Source: Synechococcus sp. BSA11S (GTDB taxonomy: Bacteria > Cyanobacteriota > Cyanobacteriia > PCC-6307 > Cyanobiaceae). From it: a stretch of DNA of 64,000 nucleotides. A program made the position numbers and the translations under genes. Positions within the stretch are counted from its first letter, which is position 1, and each line of letters starts with the position of its first letter. Positions 17,890 through 28,479 of the stretch are shown piece by piece. The notes beneath the pieces were generated by a model. That model was not told the origin of the DNA. It did no database searches and worked only from the letters and a program-made list of their open reading frames with translations. The stretch lies in NCBI RefSeq assembly GCF_014224355.1, contig NZ_VNWP01000009.1:1-64000 (forward strand), read 5' to 3'.

Positions 17890-18797
17890 GCGACTGGTTG
17901 CCACCACCGCTGCGACCGGGAGACCGGGTGAGGCTGGTGGCCGCCAGCTCAGCCCTGGCGGAGCGTCAGCGTCTGGAGGCGGGCATGGCCATGCTTGAGG
18001 GGTGGGGGCTTGAGGTGGATCTTCCCTTCGCCCAGGAGCGGCGTTGGGGGTACCTGGCCGGCCGCGATCAGGAACGCCTGGCCGACCTGCTGCCCTCGGC
18101 GCAGGCAGCCACCGGTGACCCGCCCGCTCTGCTGGCCTGTGTTCGTGGTGGCTGGGGTGCAGCGCGGCTGCTGGAGGGGCCCCTGCCCCTCCCGGAGGGG
18201 TGGCTGCTGGGCTTCTCGGATGTGACCTCCCTGCTGCTGGCCCAGCAGGCCAGGGGCCTGCGTGGCGCGGTCCACGGCCCGATGGTCACCACTCTGGCGG
18301 CCGAGCCGCCCTGGAGCCAGGAGCGGCTGCGTCAATTGCTGTTCGGAGAGGTGCCGGGCCCGTTGCAGGGGACACCGTGGCAGGACGGGCAAGCCGAGGG
18401 GCCCCTGTTGGTGGCCAACCTCACCGTCGCCACCCATCTGCTGGGCACGGAGCACCTCCCAGACCTGGAGGGAGCGGTGCTGATCCTGGAAGACGTGGGC
18501 GAGGCCCCGTACCGGATCGAGCGCATGCTCACCCACTGGCGCCTCTGCGGCGCCCTGCATCAGCTGGCCGGGATCGGCTTCGGCAGCTTCCAGGATTGTG
18601 AGGAGCCCGACGGGGAGGGGGTCAGCGCCGGGGAGCGCTTCAGCCTGGAGCAGGTGCTGCGGGAGCGCACCGCCGATCTGGGCATCCCCGTGGTCGCCGG
18701 GCTGCCCGTGGGCCATGAGCCCGGCAACGCAGCCCTTCCCCTGGGGGTGCCCTGCCGCCTGGATGGCGGGAGCGCAGAGCTGAGTCTGCTGCTCTGA
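17886..18797 (+). CDS. LD-carboxypeptidase (peptidase family S66)
   Basis: The 303-residue product starts at 17886. L-R-P-G-D-R-V-R-L-V-A-A-S-S opens the family domain. The nucleophile serine is in G-F-S-D-V-T-S, and the catalytic Glu/His regions are V-G-E-A-P-Y-R-I-E-R-M-L and V-G-H-E-P-G-N-A-A-L-P-L-G. S66 enzymes cleave the terminal D-Ala from murein tetrapeptides during peptidoglycan recycling; some relatives act on microcin-like peptides. No signal peptide is seen, which fits a cytosolic recycling role. It is translationally coupled to ubiA. Confidence 0.92.
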   Translation: MSDWLPPPLRPGDRVRLVAASSALAERQRLEAGMAMLEGWGLEVDLPFAQERRWGYLAGRDQERLADLLPSAQAATGDPPALLACVRGGWGAARLLEGPLPLPEGWLLGFSDVTSLLLAQQARGLRGAVHGPMVTTLAAEPPWSQERLRQLLFGEVPGPLQGTPWQDGQAEGPLLVANLTVATHLLGTEHLPDLEGAVLILEDVGEAPYRIERMLTHWRLCGALHQLAGIGFGSFQDCEEPDGEGVSAGERFSLEQVLRERTADLGIPVVAGLPVGHEPGNAALPLGVPCRLDGGSAELSLLL

Positions 18798-18810
18798 ATC
18801 AGCCGGGGAA

Positions 18811-19527
18811 TCAGACGCTCGCGCCGCTGCGCTCGCCCAGCACCGCCTCGGCGATGGTGAGATCGAAGGGAGTGGTGAGTTTGATGTTCGAGGCCGCGGC
18901 CTCGATCACCCGCACCGGCCAGCCGAGTCGCTCGAACAGGGAGGCGTCGTCGGTCACACTCCAGCCTTCGGCTGCAGCTCTGGCATGGCCGCGGCGCAGC
19001 TGGTCCACGGGAAAACCCTGGGGCGTCTGTGCCGCCCAGAGGGCCTGACGATCGGGAGTGTCCACGATCAGGCCATCGGCGGCCACCCGTTTGATCGTGT
19101 CCGACACCGGCACCGCCGCGATCACCGCCTCACCCCGAGCGGCGGCGGCAGCGCAGCGGCTGATCAGATCCGGCTCCACGAGGCAACGGGCGCCGTCATG
19201 GATCAACACAGCCTCGGCTTCCGGCGGCAAGGCCCCCAGGCCCAGGCGTACTGAATCCTGCCGGGTCTCGCCCCCCTCGATCCAGCACACGGGCCGATCC
19301 GGCGCCGCTGCAGTCACAAGGGCCTCCACATCCACCTGGTCCCGGCTCTGGCCCACCAGGCCGATCCAGCTGATTTCCGCAGTGGCCAAGGCCGCCTCCA
19401 GGGTCCAGGCCAGCACGGGGCGCCCCGCCACGGGCAGGAGCAGCTTGTTGCGCTCCCCCCCCATCCGGCGGCCGCTGCCGGCAGCGGCGATCAGCAAATG
19501 CACAAGGGACTCCAGCGCTGCGGACAA
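18811..19527 (-). CDS. ispD: 2-C-methyl-D-erythritol 4-phosphate cytidylyltransferase
   Basis: The 238-residue protein carries the nucleotidyltransferase loop [10 protein letters not shown] near residue 14 with [16 protein letters not shown] and D-A-S-L-F-E are also typical of IspD. It couples CTP to methylerythritol phosphate in the MEP isoprenoid pathway, feeding carotenoids, phytol and quinones. A start 8 codons later is possible. It converges with the LD-carboxypeptidase gene and diverges from the GT9 gene. Confidence 0.95.
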   Translation of the reverse strand: MSAALESLVHLLIAAAGSGRRMGGERNKLLLPVAGRPVLAWTLEAALATAEISWIGLVGQSRDQVDVEALVTAAAPDRPVCWIEGGETRQDSVRLGLGALPPEAEAVLIHDGARCLVEPDLISRCAAAAARGEAVIAAVPVSDTIKRVAADGLIVDTPDRQALWAAQTPQGFPVDQLRRGHARAAAEGWSVTDDASLFERLGWPVRVIEAAASNIKLTTPFDLTIAEAVLGERSGASV

Positions 19528-19542
19528 ACCAGACCAGATTCA

Positions 19543-19548
19543 TACAAT
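19543..19548 (+). promoter_or_regulatory. Possible -10 element (TACAAT) for the GT9 gene
   Basis: TACAAT at 19543-19548 lies 33 bases before the ATG at 19582, in the short gap divergent from ispD. The region 17-18 bases upstream has no good match to TTGACA, so confidence is low. Confidence 0.3.
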
Positions 19549-19581
19549 CAGGCCGCCCGCCGCCTTCCAGCCGCCGCTCCG

Positions 19582-20430
19582 ATGCGTGTTCTTGTACTGA
19601 TTCCGGGCGGCATGGCAACCCAGCTCCAGGCCCTTCCGGCCGTGGCCGCCGTCGCCAGCCATCTCAACGCCCAGGTGCAGGTGGCCTGTCCCGCCGAGGT
19701 GTCCGCGGCCTGGAAGCTGCTGCCGGCGGTGGAGAAAGTGCTCTCCTACGGCTTCAATCAGGGGGTCAGCCTGGCCGACTGGGCCAACCTGCTCGGCGGT
19801 GTTCGTGAGCCCGATTTCCAGGTCTGCCTGAATCTGGGCAGCGGCTGGCCGATCGATCTGATGCTCTCCCTCGGCCACATCCCCACCCGGATCGCGACAG
19901 GGGGCTTCTCGGCCACCACCACGGTGAACCGCCAGCCCGGCTGGCCGAACCAGACCCTGGAGGCCTGGCTGCGGCCGATCGGCGTGCCTCTCGATGCCGC
20001 CGGGTTCCGCCTCGGCCTGCCCAAAACGGCCCTCGAGAAGGCCGTGGCCGCCGCACCGGCAGGGGATGGTCCCCTGCTGCTGCTGGCTCCGACCCCCCAG
20101 CCCACCCCAACGGAACCCGACTGGCCGGCTGCGCGCTGGCAGGAACTGCCGCAGGCGATCCGGGCCCGGGTGCCGTCGCTGCGGGTTGAGCAGGCCCGCA
20201 GCGACGGCAGCCCCCTCGAGCGGGCCGCCCAGGTGGCCGCCGCCGATGTGGTGCTCAGCCATGAGCCGGTCACCACCGAGCTGGCCCTGCTCTGCGGCAC
20301 GCCTCTGGTGGCCCTGGGTCGCAGCGGCGACAGCCTGCCCTCGAGGGCTGGGGTACAAGGGCTGGGTCAGGCAACCACGCTTCACGAGCTCGATGTTCCT
20401 GAGGTGTTGCAGGCCCTCGGCCTGGGCTGA
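19582..20430 (+). CDS. Glycosyltransferase family 9-like protein (ADP-heptosyltransferase fold)
   Basis: The 282-residue product begins M-R-V-L-V-L-I-P-G-G-M-A-T-Q-L-Q-A-L-P-A-V, close to the N-terminal pattern of GT9 heptosyltransferases. Later motifs L-L-L-L-A-P-T-P and V-V-L-S-H-E-P-V-T-T-E-L-A-L-L-C-G-T-P-L-V-A-L-G match the donor-binding half, although the usual GDSG has become SHEP. GT9 enzymes add sugars to lipopolysaccharide core. Acceptor and sugar cannot be predicted, and alpha-cyanobacterial LPS often lacks heptose. It is followed 29 bases later by the channel gene. Confidence 0.75.
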   Translation: MRVLVLIPGGMATQLQALPAVAAVASHLNAQVQVACPAEVSAAWKLLPAVEKVLSYGFNQGVSLADWANLLGGVREPDFQVCLNLGSGWPIDLMLSLGHIPTRIATGGFSATTTVNRQPGWPNQTLEAWLRPIGVPLDAAGFRLGLPKTALEKAVAAAPAGDGPLLLLAPTPQPTPTEPDWPAARWQELPQAIRARVPSLRVEQARSDGSPLERAAQVAAADVVLSHEPVTTELALLCGTPLVALGRSGDSLPSRAGVQGLGQATTLHELDVPEVLQALGLG

Positions 20431-20459
20431 GCGTCCTTTCTCGAACCCCGGCGCCATCG

Positions 20460-21590
20460 ATGCCTCCACCCACCAGGCGTCGACGCCCCAGACCTCCCAC
20501 AACCCGGATCCGGCAACCCTGGCGATCCCCTCTGATCGCCCTGGTCGCCCTGGTGAATCTCTCGGCGGCGGGATACCGCTTCACCGAGGGCTGGGACTGG
20601 GGTGACTGCTACTGGATGGTGCTGGTGATCCTCACCACCCTGGGCTGGAGCGACGGCACCTCCGAACCACTCTCGGGTGCCGGTCGGGTGGTCACCACAC
20701 TCTCGATCGCCGGGGGGTTGGTGGTGGTCCAGATGACCATTCAGGGCCTGCTTGGGCTCACCGAATCCGGCTACTTCCGCCGGATGCGCGAACTCCGATT
20801 CCGCCGCTGGCTTCTGACCATGCATGACCATGTGATTCTTTGCGGCTATGGCCGCATCGGCCGCGAGATCGCCGATCAGATCACCGCCGAGGGCGTGCCG
20901 CTGCTGGTGGTGGAGATGGATCAGGGCCGCAAGGGGGCCGCGGAGGAACGGGGCCTTCCCGTGCTTCAGGCCGATGCCACCCTTGATGAAACCCTGATGG
21001 AAGCCGGCATTCACAACTGCCGCAGCCTGGTGGCCGCCCTGCCCAGCAACGCCGCCAATCTCTATGTGGTGCTCAGTGCCCGGGGCATCGCCCCCCGTTG
21101 CCGGCTGATTGCCAGATCCGACAGCGATGAGGCCGCCCGCAAACTGCGGCTGGCCGGTGCCGATCAGGTGGTGAGCCCCTATGTGGCCGGAGGCCGCAGC
21201 ATGGCCGCCACCGCTCTGCGCCCGCTGGCCGTGCAGTTCATGGACCTGCTGGCGGGATCGGATTGCGAGGTGGAGGAGTTTCAGATCAGCAGCAACGGCC
21301 AGCTGCTTGGGGATCTCAATGGCCGCACCCTGGCCGAGCTGGAACTGCGCCGCCGCACCGGTGCCCTGGTGCTGGCCGTGCGCATGCCCGTCCCGAAGGC
21401 GACCAACCCCTCGATCTACCGCGGGATCACCAGCGCTCCCCTACCCCCGCAACTGATCACCAACCCCAATGGCGATGTGAGGCTGATGCCAGGCCAGTTG
21501 CTGGTGGTGATGGGCAGCAAGGAGGAACTGCAACGCTTCGCGGAGCTGCTGGGCGCTGCCGTGGAGGGGATGGAGCTGATGACCAACTGA
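20460..21590 (+). CDS. Ion-channel family protein with RCK (TrkA-N/TrkA-C) domains
   Basis: The 376-residue protein has an arginine/proline-rich N terminus and a first helix at about 24-38. A pore-like region spans 48-65 and a second helix 80-100. Then come a Rossmann RCK domain starting V-I-L-C-G-Y-G-R-I-G-R-E and a C-terminal TrkA-C domain. The layout matches two-helix bacterial potassium channels gated by cytoplasmic ligand. The filter position reads T-T-L-G-W-S-D instead of the canonical T-V-G-Y-G-D, so potassium selectivity is uncertain. Confidence 0.82.
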   Translation: MPPPTRRRRPRPPTTRIRQPWRSPLIALVALVNLSAAGYRFTEGWDWGDCYWMVLVILTTLGWSDGTSEPLSGAGRVVTTLSIAGGLVVVQMTIQGLLGLTESGYFRRMRELRFRRWLLTMHDHVILCGYGRIGREIADQITAEGVPLLVVEMDQGRKGAAEERGLPVLQADATLDETLMEAGIHNCRSLVAALPSNAANLYVVLSARGIAPRCRLIARSDSDEAARKLRLAGADQVVSPYVAGGRSMAATALRPLAVQFMDLLAGSDCEVEEFQISSNGQLLGDLNGRTLAELELRRRTGALVLAVRMPVPKATNPSIYRGITSAPLPPQLITNPNGDVRLMPGQLLVVMGSKEELQRFAELLGAAVEGMELMTN

Positions 21591-22397
<807 letters not shown>

Positions 22398-22404
22398 GGC
22401 CCGA

Positions 22405-22653
22405 TCAGGACTGGATCGGTTGCCCCAGCTCCTCGCGCAGGCGCCGGATCCGTTGCAGCAGCCTCAACCGCCGGCTGCGGGCCGTGATCGTGAGGAAGAG
22501 CCTCAGGGGCACATAGATCAGCGCCATGGCCAGCCCGAGTCCGGCAATGACCAGAAACACCATCAGGCTGGCACCCGAGACCGTGTCGATCGCCGGATCG
22601 GTGAGCGCATCGGCCACCGACGCCGAGAGGCTGGCGCGCAGGTTGTCCTCCAT
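22405..22653 (-). CDS. Small membrane protein of unknown function
   Basis: The frame encodes 82 residues. A soluble N terminus of about 25 residues is followed by one strong membrane segment ([21 protein letters not shown]). The tail is highly basic and leucine/arginine-rich ([18 protein letters not shown]), predicted to be an amphipathic cytoplasmic helix. It lies on the opposite strand between fabG and groL. I do not recognise a family. The coherent topology favours a real gene. Confidence 0.6.
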   Translation of the reverse strand: MEDNLRASLSASVADALTDPAIDTVSGASLMVFLVIAGLGLAMALIYVPLRLFLTITARSRRLRLLQRIRRLREELGQPIQS

Positions 22654-22763
22654 CCCCGGACCTTATCGGCAGATGGCCCCGGGCGCAGGTGCCCTGGGGG
22701 GACCGATTCGGCTTTCCCCACCGTCCTGGCCATGACTGCGCCCCAGCCGCTGTGGGACGCTGA

Positions 22764-24497
<1,734 letters not shown>

Positions 24498-24506
24498 GAA
24501 GGGCCT

Positions 24507-24531
24507 GCGGGCCGCTCCATCAGCGGCCCGC
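24507..24531. terminator. Strong hairpin between convergent groL and nanE
   Basis: GCGGGCCGCT (24507-24516) and AGCGGCCCGC (24522-24531) form a perfect ten-base-pair stem with loop CCATC. It begins 10 bases after the groL stop and spans the nanE stop codon. No T run follows on either strand, so it may act as a factor-assisted bidirectional terminator or an exonuclease barrier. Confidence 0.6.
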
Positions 24532-25227
24532 GGCCATCCGGTTCACATAGGAGGCCACCTGCAGATCCACCCCCGTGATCGCGGTACCGACAACCACCGC
24601 GTCGGCTCCCGCGGCCAGTGCTCGGGCCGCCTGACCCGCTGAAGCGATTCCTCCCTCACAGATCAGGGAGGTTTCTTCCGGCAGCCGCTGGCGAAGCTGC
24701 GGCAGGATATCCCAGGCCGGAGGCCGTAGCTCAGCGGTGGCTTCGGTGTAACCGAACAGGGTGGTGCCGACCCACCGGCAGCCGAGAGAGGCTGCTTGAA
24801 GTCCATTGTCGACACTGTCGACATCAGCCATCAGCGGGGCACCGAGATCCAGCTGGGCACGGCCGATGAGTCCGGCGAGATCTTCTCCGCCCGGGCGGAC
24901 CCTGGAGGTGGCATCCATGGCCACGATGTCAGCACCTGCGGCCCACACCGCTCTGAGCTCTTCCCATCCGGGGGTGATGTAGACAGAACTGTCGGCGTGG
25001 ACCCGCTTCCAGAGGCCCACGATCAGGGCCTCTGGGCAGCGCCGCCGCACCGCACCGATGTGCTCGGGACTCTCCAGCCGAACCCCGATGGCACCATTGG
25101 CCAGGCTGGCCTCCGCCATGGCGGCGATCACGGAAGGATCACGCAGCGGGGATCCCTGGGGCGCCTGGACCGACACGATCAGGTGACCCTCCAAGGCCAC
25201 ACGGTCGAGGCGTGGATTGGAACGCAC
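24520..25227 (-). CDS. nanE: Putative N-acetylmannosamine-6-phosphate 2-epimerase (NanE family)
   Basis: The product from the GTG at 25227 is 235 residues. NanE motifs are clear: L-I-V-S-V-Q-A-P-Q-G-S-P-L, A-I-G-V-R-L-E-S, I-T-P-G-W-E-E-L, A-M-D-A-T-S-R-V-R-P and W-V-G-T-T-L-F-G-Y-T in a TIM barrel. The family interconverts ManNAc-6-phosphate and GlcNAc-6-phosphate. No nanA, nanK or sialic-acid transporter is nearby, so the substrate in this organism is open. It lies 4 bases after the preceding gene on the same strand. Longer frames with other starts overlap that gene and were rejected. Confidence 0.88.
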   Translation of the reverse strand: MRSNPRLDRVALEGHLIVSVQAPQGSPLRDPSVIAAMAEASLANGAIGVRLESPEHIGAVRRRCPEALIVGLWKRVHADSSVYITPGWEELRAVWAAGADIVAMDATSRVRPGGEDLAGLIGRAQLDLGAPLMADVDSVDNGLQAASLGCRWVGTTLFGYTEATAELRPPAWDILPQLRQRLPEETSLICEGGIASAGQAARALAAGADAVVVGTAITGVDLQVASYVNRMAAGR

Positions 25228-25231
25228 CGGT

Positions 25232-26491
25232 TCAGGACGCCTGGCGATGGTCGTCGCCCTCGAGGCTGTCGGGCAGCCAGGAGCGCAGGGAGTCGAGGGC
25301 TGGATGGCTGGGAGCCGGCGCGGGGGGGGCTCCAGCCGCTCGCCGGTTCGCCGACGGACTGCCCTGACCATCAGGGCTGCCCGTTTCGCCCCGCCGACGT
25401 CGCTGCTGGGCCGCTCGGGCGGGCTGCAGAGGTTGCTGCAGCGCAAAGGGCGGCGGAGCGATCGAGCTTGAGCTGCCAGAGGCAGGCGACTGGACCGGGA
25501 AAGGAGCCACCTGAGGCGGAGACTGCAGGACCGGGGTGGACACAGGATCCTGGGCCCGGCCGAGGGGAGAGTCCGCTGCTGGAGGCACTGCAGGCTCCGG
25601 AGCTTCGAAGCTGTCCTCCTCGTGTTCGTCGTAGCTGAAGCTGCTGGCCACCTCCTCGACGCAATCCTTGACCAGACTGCGCAGACGGGAGAAGGGATTG
25701 CGCTTGGATCCGATGGCTTTGACGGGAGCCTCCTCAGCAGGAGCGACCGCTTCAGGCAGGGCCGCGGTCTGATCTCCAGATCCCTCGACCGGGGAGAAAG
25801 CCTCCAGTTCAAGCTGCTTCGGAGGGGACATCACCGGGGGAACAACCGGCGGAGCCAGGGGCGTTTCGGCCAACTCCGACTGCATCGCAAAGATGGCCTG
25901 AACATTGAAACTGGGCAGGGGCTCCAGGTCTGAAATGGGCCCGAAGGCCTCTGCCAGCGGCGGAAGTGACTCGGTGGCCTCAGGCAGAGACTCCGTCACA
26001 GGGGTGATGGGCTCTTGGGGCGCTGAGGACACCTCTGCTTCAACGGCGGGCTCAGAGGCGGCGATGAGTTCAGCATTCTCCTGCTGCTGGAGATCGCCAG
26101 GAACCAGCCACTCGGCGGGGAGAGGAACGGCATCCTGCTGGGTCGGCAACTCGAGCACGGGCTCGGGCGCCGGGAGTGGATCGGAGGCTGGAACAGCGGC
26201 CGTGGGGGGCGGCGGGGGTGCCGAGCTGACCACCGGGAAGGAGAAGGACCGCTGCAATTGCTCTCGCCACCAGAGGCGTGCGGTTTCATCAAGAGCCTGG
26301 TCCCCGATCTGCCTCTCCAGAGCTTCCACCCCATGGCGGTGGGCCCAGCGCAGGGATTGGGCCACCAACAGGGGCCCGTCCCTGCGCTCCAGGGCCTGGT
26401 GCAGGTCCTGGAGCGACAACCGGGAACTGCCTACGGGCATGGCATCGACGAAAGCAGGGAGTGGTTGGGTGGTGGACACGGGGTGACTCAA
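25232..26491 (-). CDS. Unknown protein with a structured N-terminal region and a Pro/Ala/Glu-rich body
   Basis: The 419-residue product has a folded-looking N-terminal region (about 1-85), with L-S-L-Q-D-L-H-Q-A-L-E-R-R and W-A-H-R-H-G-V-E-A-L-E-R-Q-I. A long low-complexity acidic and proline-rich stretch follows. A short basic/helical motif lies at about 260-290 (S-K-R-N-P-F-S-R-L-R-S-L-V-K-D-C-V-E-E-V). The C terminus is proline- and arginine-rich. There is no signal peptide or membrane helix. It overlaps the ABC permease gene by four bases. I do not recognise a family. Confidence 0.75.
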   Translation of the reverse strand: MSHPVSTTQPLPAFVDAMPVGSSRLSLQDLHQALERRDGPLLVAQSLRWAHRHGVEALERQIGDQALDETARLWWREQLQRSFSFPVVSSAPPPPPTAAVPASDPLPAPEPVLELPTQQDAVPLPAEWLVPGDLQQQENAELIAASEPAVEAEVSSAPQEPITPVTESLPEATESLPPLAEAFGPISDLEPLPSFNVQAIFAMQSELAETPLAPPVVPPVMSPPKQLELEAFSPVEGSGDQTAALPEAVAPAEEAPVKAIGSKRNPFSRLRSLVKDCVEEVASSFSYDEHEEDSFEAPEPAVPPAADSPLGRAQDPVSTPVLQSPPQVAPFPVQSPASGSSSSIAPPPFALQQPLQPARAAQQRRRRGETGSPDGQGSPSANRRAAGAPPAPAPSHPALDSLRSWLPDSLEGDDHRQAS

Positions 26492-27360
26492 CTGAGTTTG
26501 CGATCCAAAACAGGCCGGATCAGGAGAAAGAGGCCGAGGGCGAGGGCGGCGAGTACCCCCAGACAGGTCAGAGCGGTGAGATCTCCGTAGGGAGCTTCCA
26601 GCACGACGGCCTGAAGGGAAAAGCTGCCGGCGTAGGCGGCGCGGATGGGTTCTATGGCGAAGGTAAGAGGATTCAGGGCCGCAAGCCAGCCCAGCCAGGA
26701 GGGCATGAAGGAAATCGGTGCCAGGGCGGTGCTGGCAAACAGCAGGGGCAGGTTGGCCACGAAGATCACCGCGATCAGCTCGATGTGCCCAGGCAGGGCG
26801 AAGGCCAGCCCCAGGCTGAGGGCGGTCACGGCGAACACCAGCAGCAGCAGGGTCACCAGCACCAGCAGCAGTCCTGCGCCTCCAGGCCAGCCGTAACCCA
26901 GCAGCGCCGCGGTGGCCATGATCGCCAGGCTCTGGATCAGGCTGAGGCTGGTGATGTAGAGCACCGAAGCCAGCACGATGGAGCTGCGGGAGCGCAGGGG
27001 GGCCACCAGCAGCCGGTTGAGGAAGCCGAATTCACGGTCGAACATCACCGGCAGGCCAGCATTGAGAGCAGCGCTGAACGCGGTGAACACGATCACCCCC
27101 GCCCCCAGGAAGCGTCCGTAGCTCATGCCGTCGGGCAGCAGGCCCTCCGGAGCCTTGGCGAAGAGTGCCCCGAACAGCACCAGCCAGATCAGTGGCTGCA
27201 GCACGCCCGCCACCAGGGTGGACGGACGACGGGCCAACTGGAGGAACAGGCGGCGGGTGAGCGCCAGGGTCTCCTGGCTGAGGTCGGCGAAAGCAGAACG
27301 CTGGGCTGGCCCCTGGTCGGGCGTTGCGGCAGAGAGTGTCAGGGGCGAGGCGCTGGTCAT
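26488..27360 (-). CDS. ABC-2 type transporter permease
   Basis: The 290-residue protein has a cytoplasmic N terminus of about 50 residues and six hydrophobic segments. ABC-2 features include P-L-I-W-L-V-L-F-G, F-D-R-E-F-G-F-L-N-R-L-L-V-A-P and N-P-L-T-F-A-I-E-P-I-R near the C terminus. With the DrrA-type ATPase encoded 59 bases upstream it would form an exporter for a drug, lipid or polysaccharide. The position in a run after ctaA and ctaB suggests co-transcription with haem A genes, but the substrate is unknown. Confidence 0.92.
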   Translation of the reverse strand: MTSASPLTLSAATPDQGPAQRSAFADLSQETLALTRRLFLQLARRPSTLVAGVLQPLIWLVLFGALFAKAPEGLLPDGMSYGRFLGAGVIVFTAFSAALNAGLPVMFDREFGFLNRLLVAPLRSRSSIVLASVLYITSLSLIQSLAIMATAALLGYGWPGGAGLLLVLVTLLLLVFAVTALSLGLAFALPGHIELIAVIFVANLPLLFASTALAPISFMPSWLGWLAALNPLTFAIEPIRAAYAGSFSLQAVVLEAPYGDLTALTCLGVLAALALGLFLLIRPVLDRKLS

Positions 27361-27419
27361 GGCCGGGGACAGGAGGAGCGGAAGAGCAGGAGATCGATCG
27401 GAGAGGAGCGACAGGAGGC

Positions 27420-28478
27420 TCAGCGCATGGCCTGCTTGCGCTCGGCCTTGGGATCACGGATGCCCGCCACCTCCAGTTCGGCATCTCTCAACGTACGGCC
27501 TGTGGCCTGGAGATAGACGTCATCAAGGCTGGGGCGGCTCTGGGAGAGGGAGAACACCGGCAGCTGGGCTTCACTGAGCTGACGGCGCAACTGCTCGATC
27601 ACCGCCTCTCCATCGACCACCAGGTTGAGGGAATGGCCCTGGGCACGGTTCACCACCACCTGGCGCACCCCCGGGCAGGCCTGCAAGACCTGCTGGACCC
27701 GCTCCGACTCCGGCGCATCACTGAATTCGCGCACCCGCAGGGTGACGCGGTCGCCGCCGAGGGCGCGCTTGAGATCCTCAGGGTTGCCCTCGGCGATCAC
27801 CCGGCCCCCATCGATGATGGCCAGCCGGTCGGCGAGGGCATCGATCTCCTCGAGGTAATGGCTGCTGAGCAGCACCGTGGTGCCGGAGTCGCGCAGTTGG
27901 CGCAGCACCTGCCAGATCACAGCCCGGCTTTCGATGTCAAGCCCCACGGTGGGTTCATCCAGCACCAGGACCGAAGGCTGATGCAGCAGGCCGCTGGCCA
28001 GATCAAGACGACGGCGCATGCCACCGGAGTAGGTGCCGCAACGGCGGTCGATCCAGTCGTCCATCCCCAAGAGCTGGATCAGGTCGTCGATCCGCTGGCG
28101 CAGGTGGAGGGCACCCAGGTGGTACAGGGCTCCCTGAAGACGCAACATCTCCCGGCCGGTGAGGATCTTGTCGATGGCCACCTCCTGGGCCACATAGCCC
28201 AGGTGCTCCCGCACCTGGCGGGGGTGCTGGAGGGCATCGAGGCCAGCCACCCGGACGGACCCGGCATCCGGGGCCAGCAGGGTGCAGAGAATGCGCAGGG
28301 CGGTGGTCTTGCCGGCCCCGTTTGGTCCCAGCAGGCCATAGAGACTGCCTGCCGGGACATGCAGGCTGAAGCCGTCAAGGGCCGTGACCGGCCCGAACGA
28401 CTTGCTGAGCTGATCCAGCTGGATCATCCCTTCTGGCAGCGCTTCTGACACTTCGGCCCGGCCGATGGAAGCTTGCAA
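27420..28478 (-). CDS. ABC transporter ATP-binding protein (DrrA/CcmA type)
   Basis: The protein is 352 residues from the TTG at 28478, or 335 from the ATG at 28427, where the conserved domain begins. Walker A is G-P-N-G-A-G-K-T-T, the signature is Y-S-G-G-M-R-R-R-L and Walker B is V-L-V-L-D-E-P-T-V-G-L-D. A C-terminal extension of about 100 residues is typical of DrrA-like exporters. It begins one base after the ctaB stop and partners with the ABC-2 permease gene just downstream. Confidence 0.93.
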   Translation of the reverse strand: MQASIGRAEVSEALPEGMIQLDQLSKSFGPVTALDGFSLHVPAGSLYGLLGPNGAGKTTALRILCTLLAPDAGSVRVAGLDALQHPRQVREHLGYVAQEVAIDKILTGREMLRLQGALYHLGALHLRQRIDDLIQLLGMDDWIDRRCGTYSGGMRRRLDLASGLLHQPSVLVLDEPTVGLDIESRAVIWQVLRQLRDSGTTVLLSSHYLEEIDALADRLAIIDGGRVIAEGNPEDLKRALGGDRVTLRVREFSDAPESERVQQVLQACPGVRQVVVNRAQGHSLNLVVDGEAVIEQLRRQLSEAQLPVFSLSQSRPSLDDVYLQATGRTLRDAELEVAGIRDPKAERKQAMR

Positions 28479-28479
28479 T

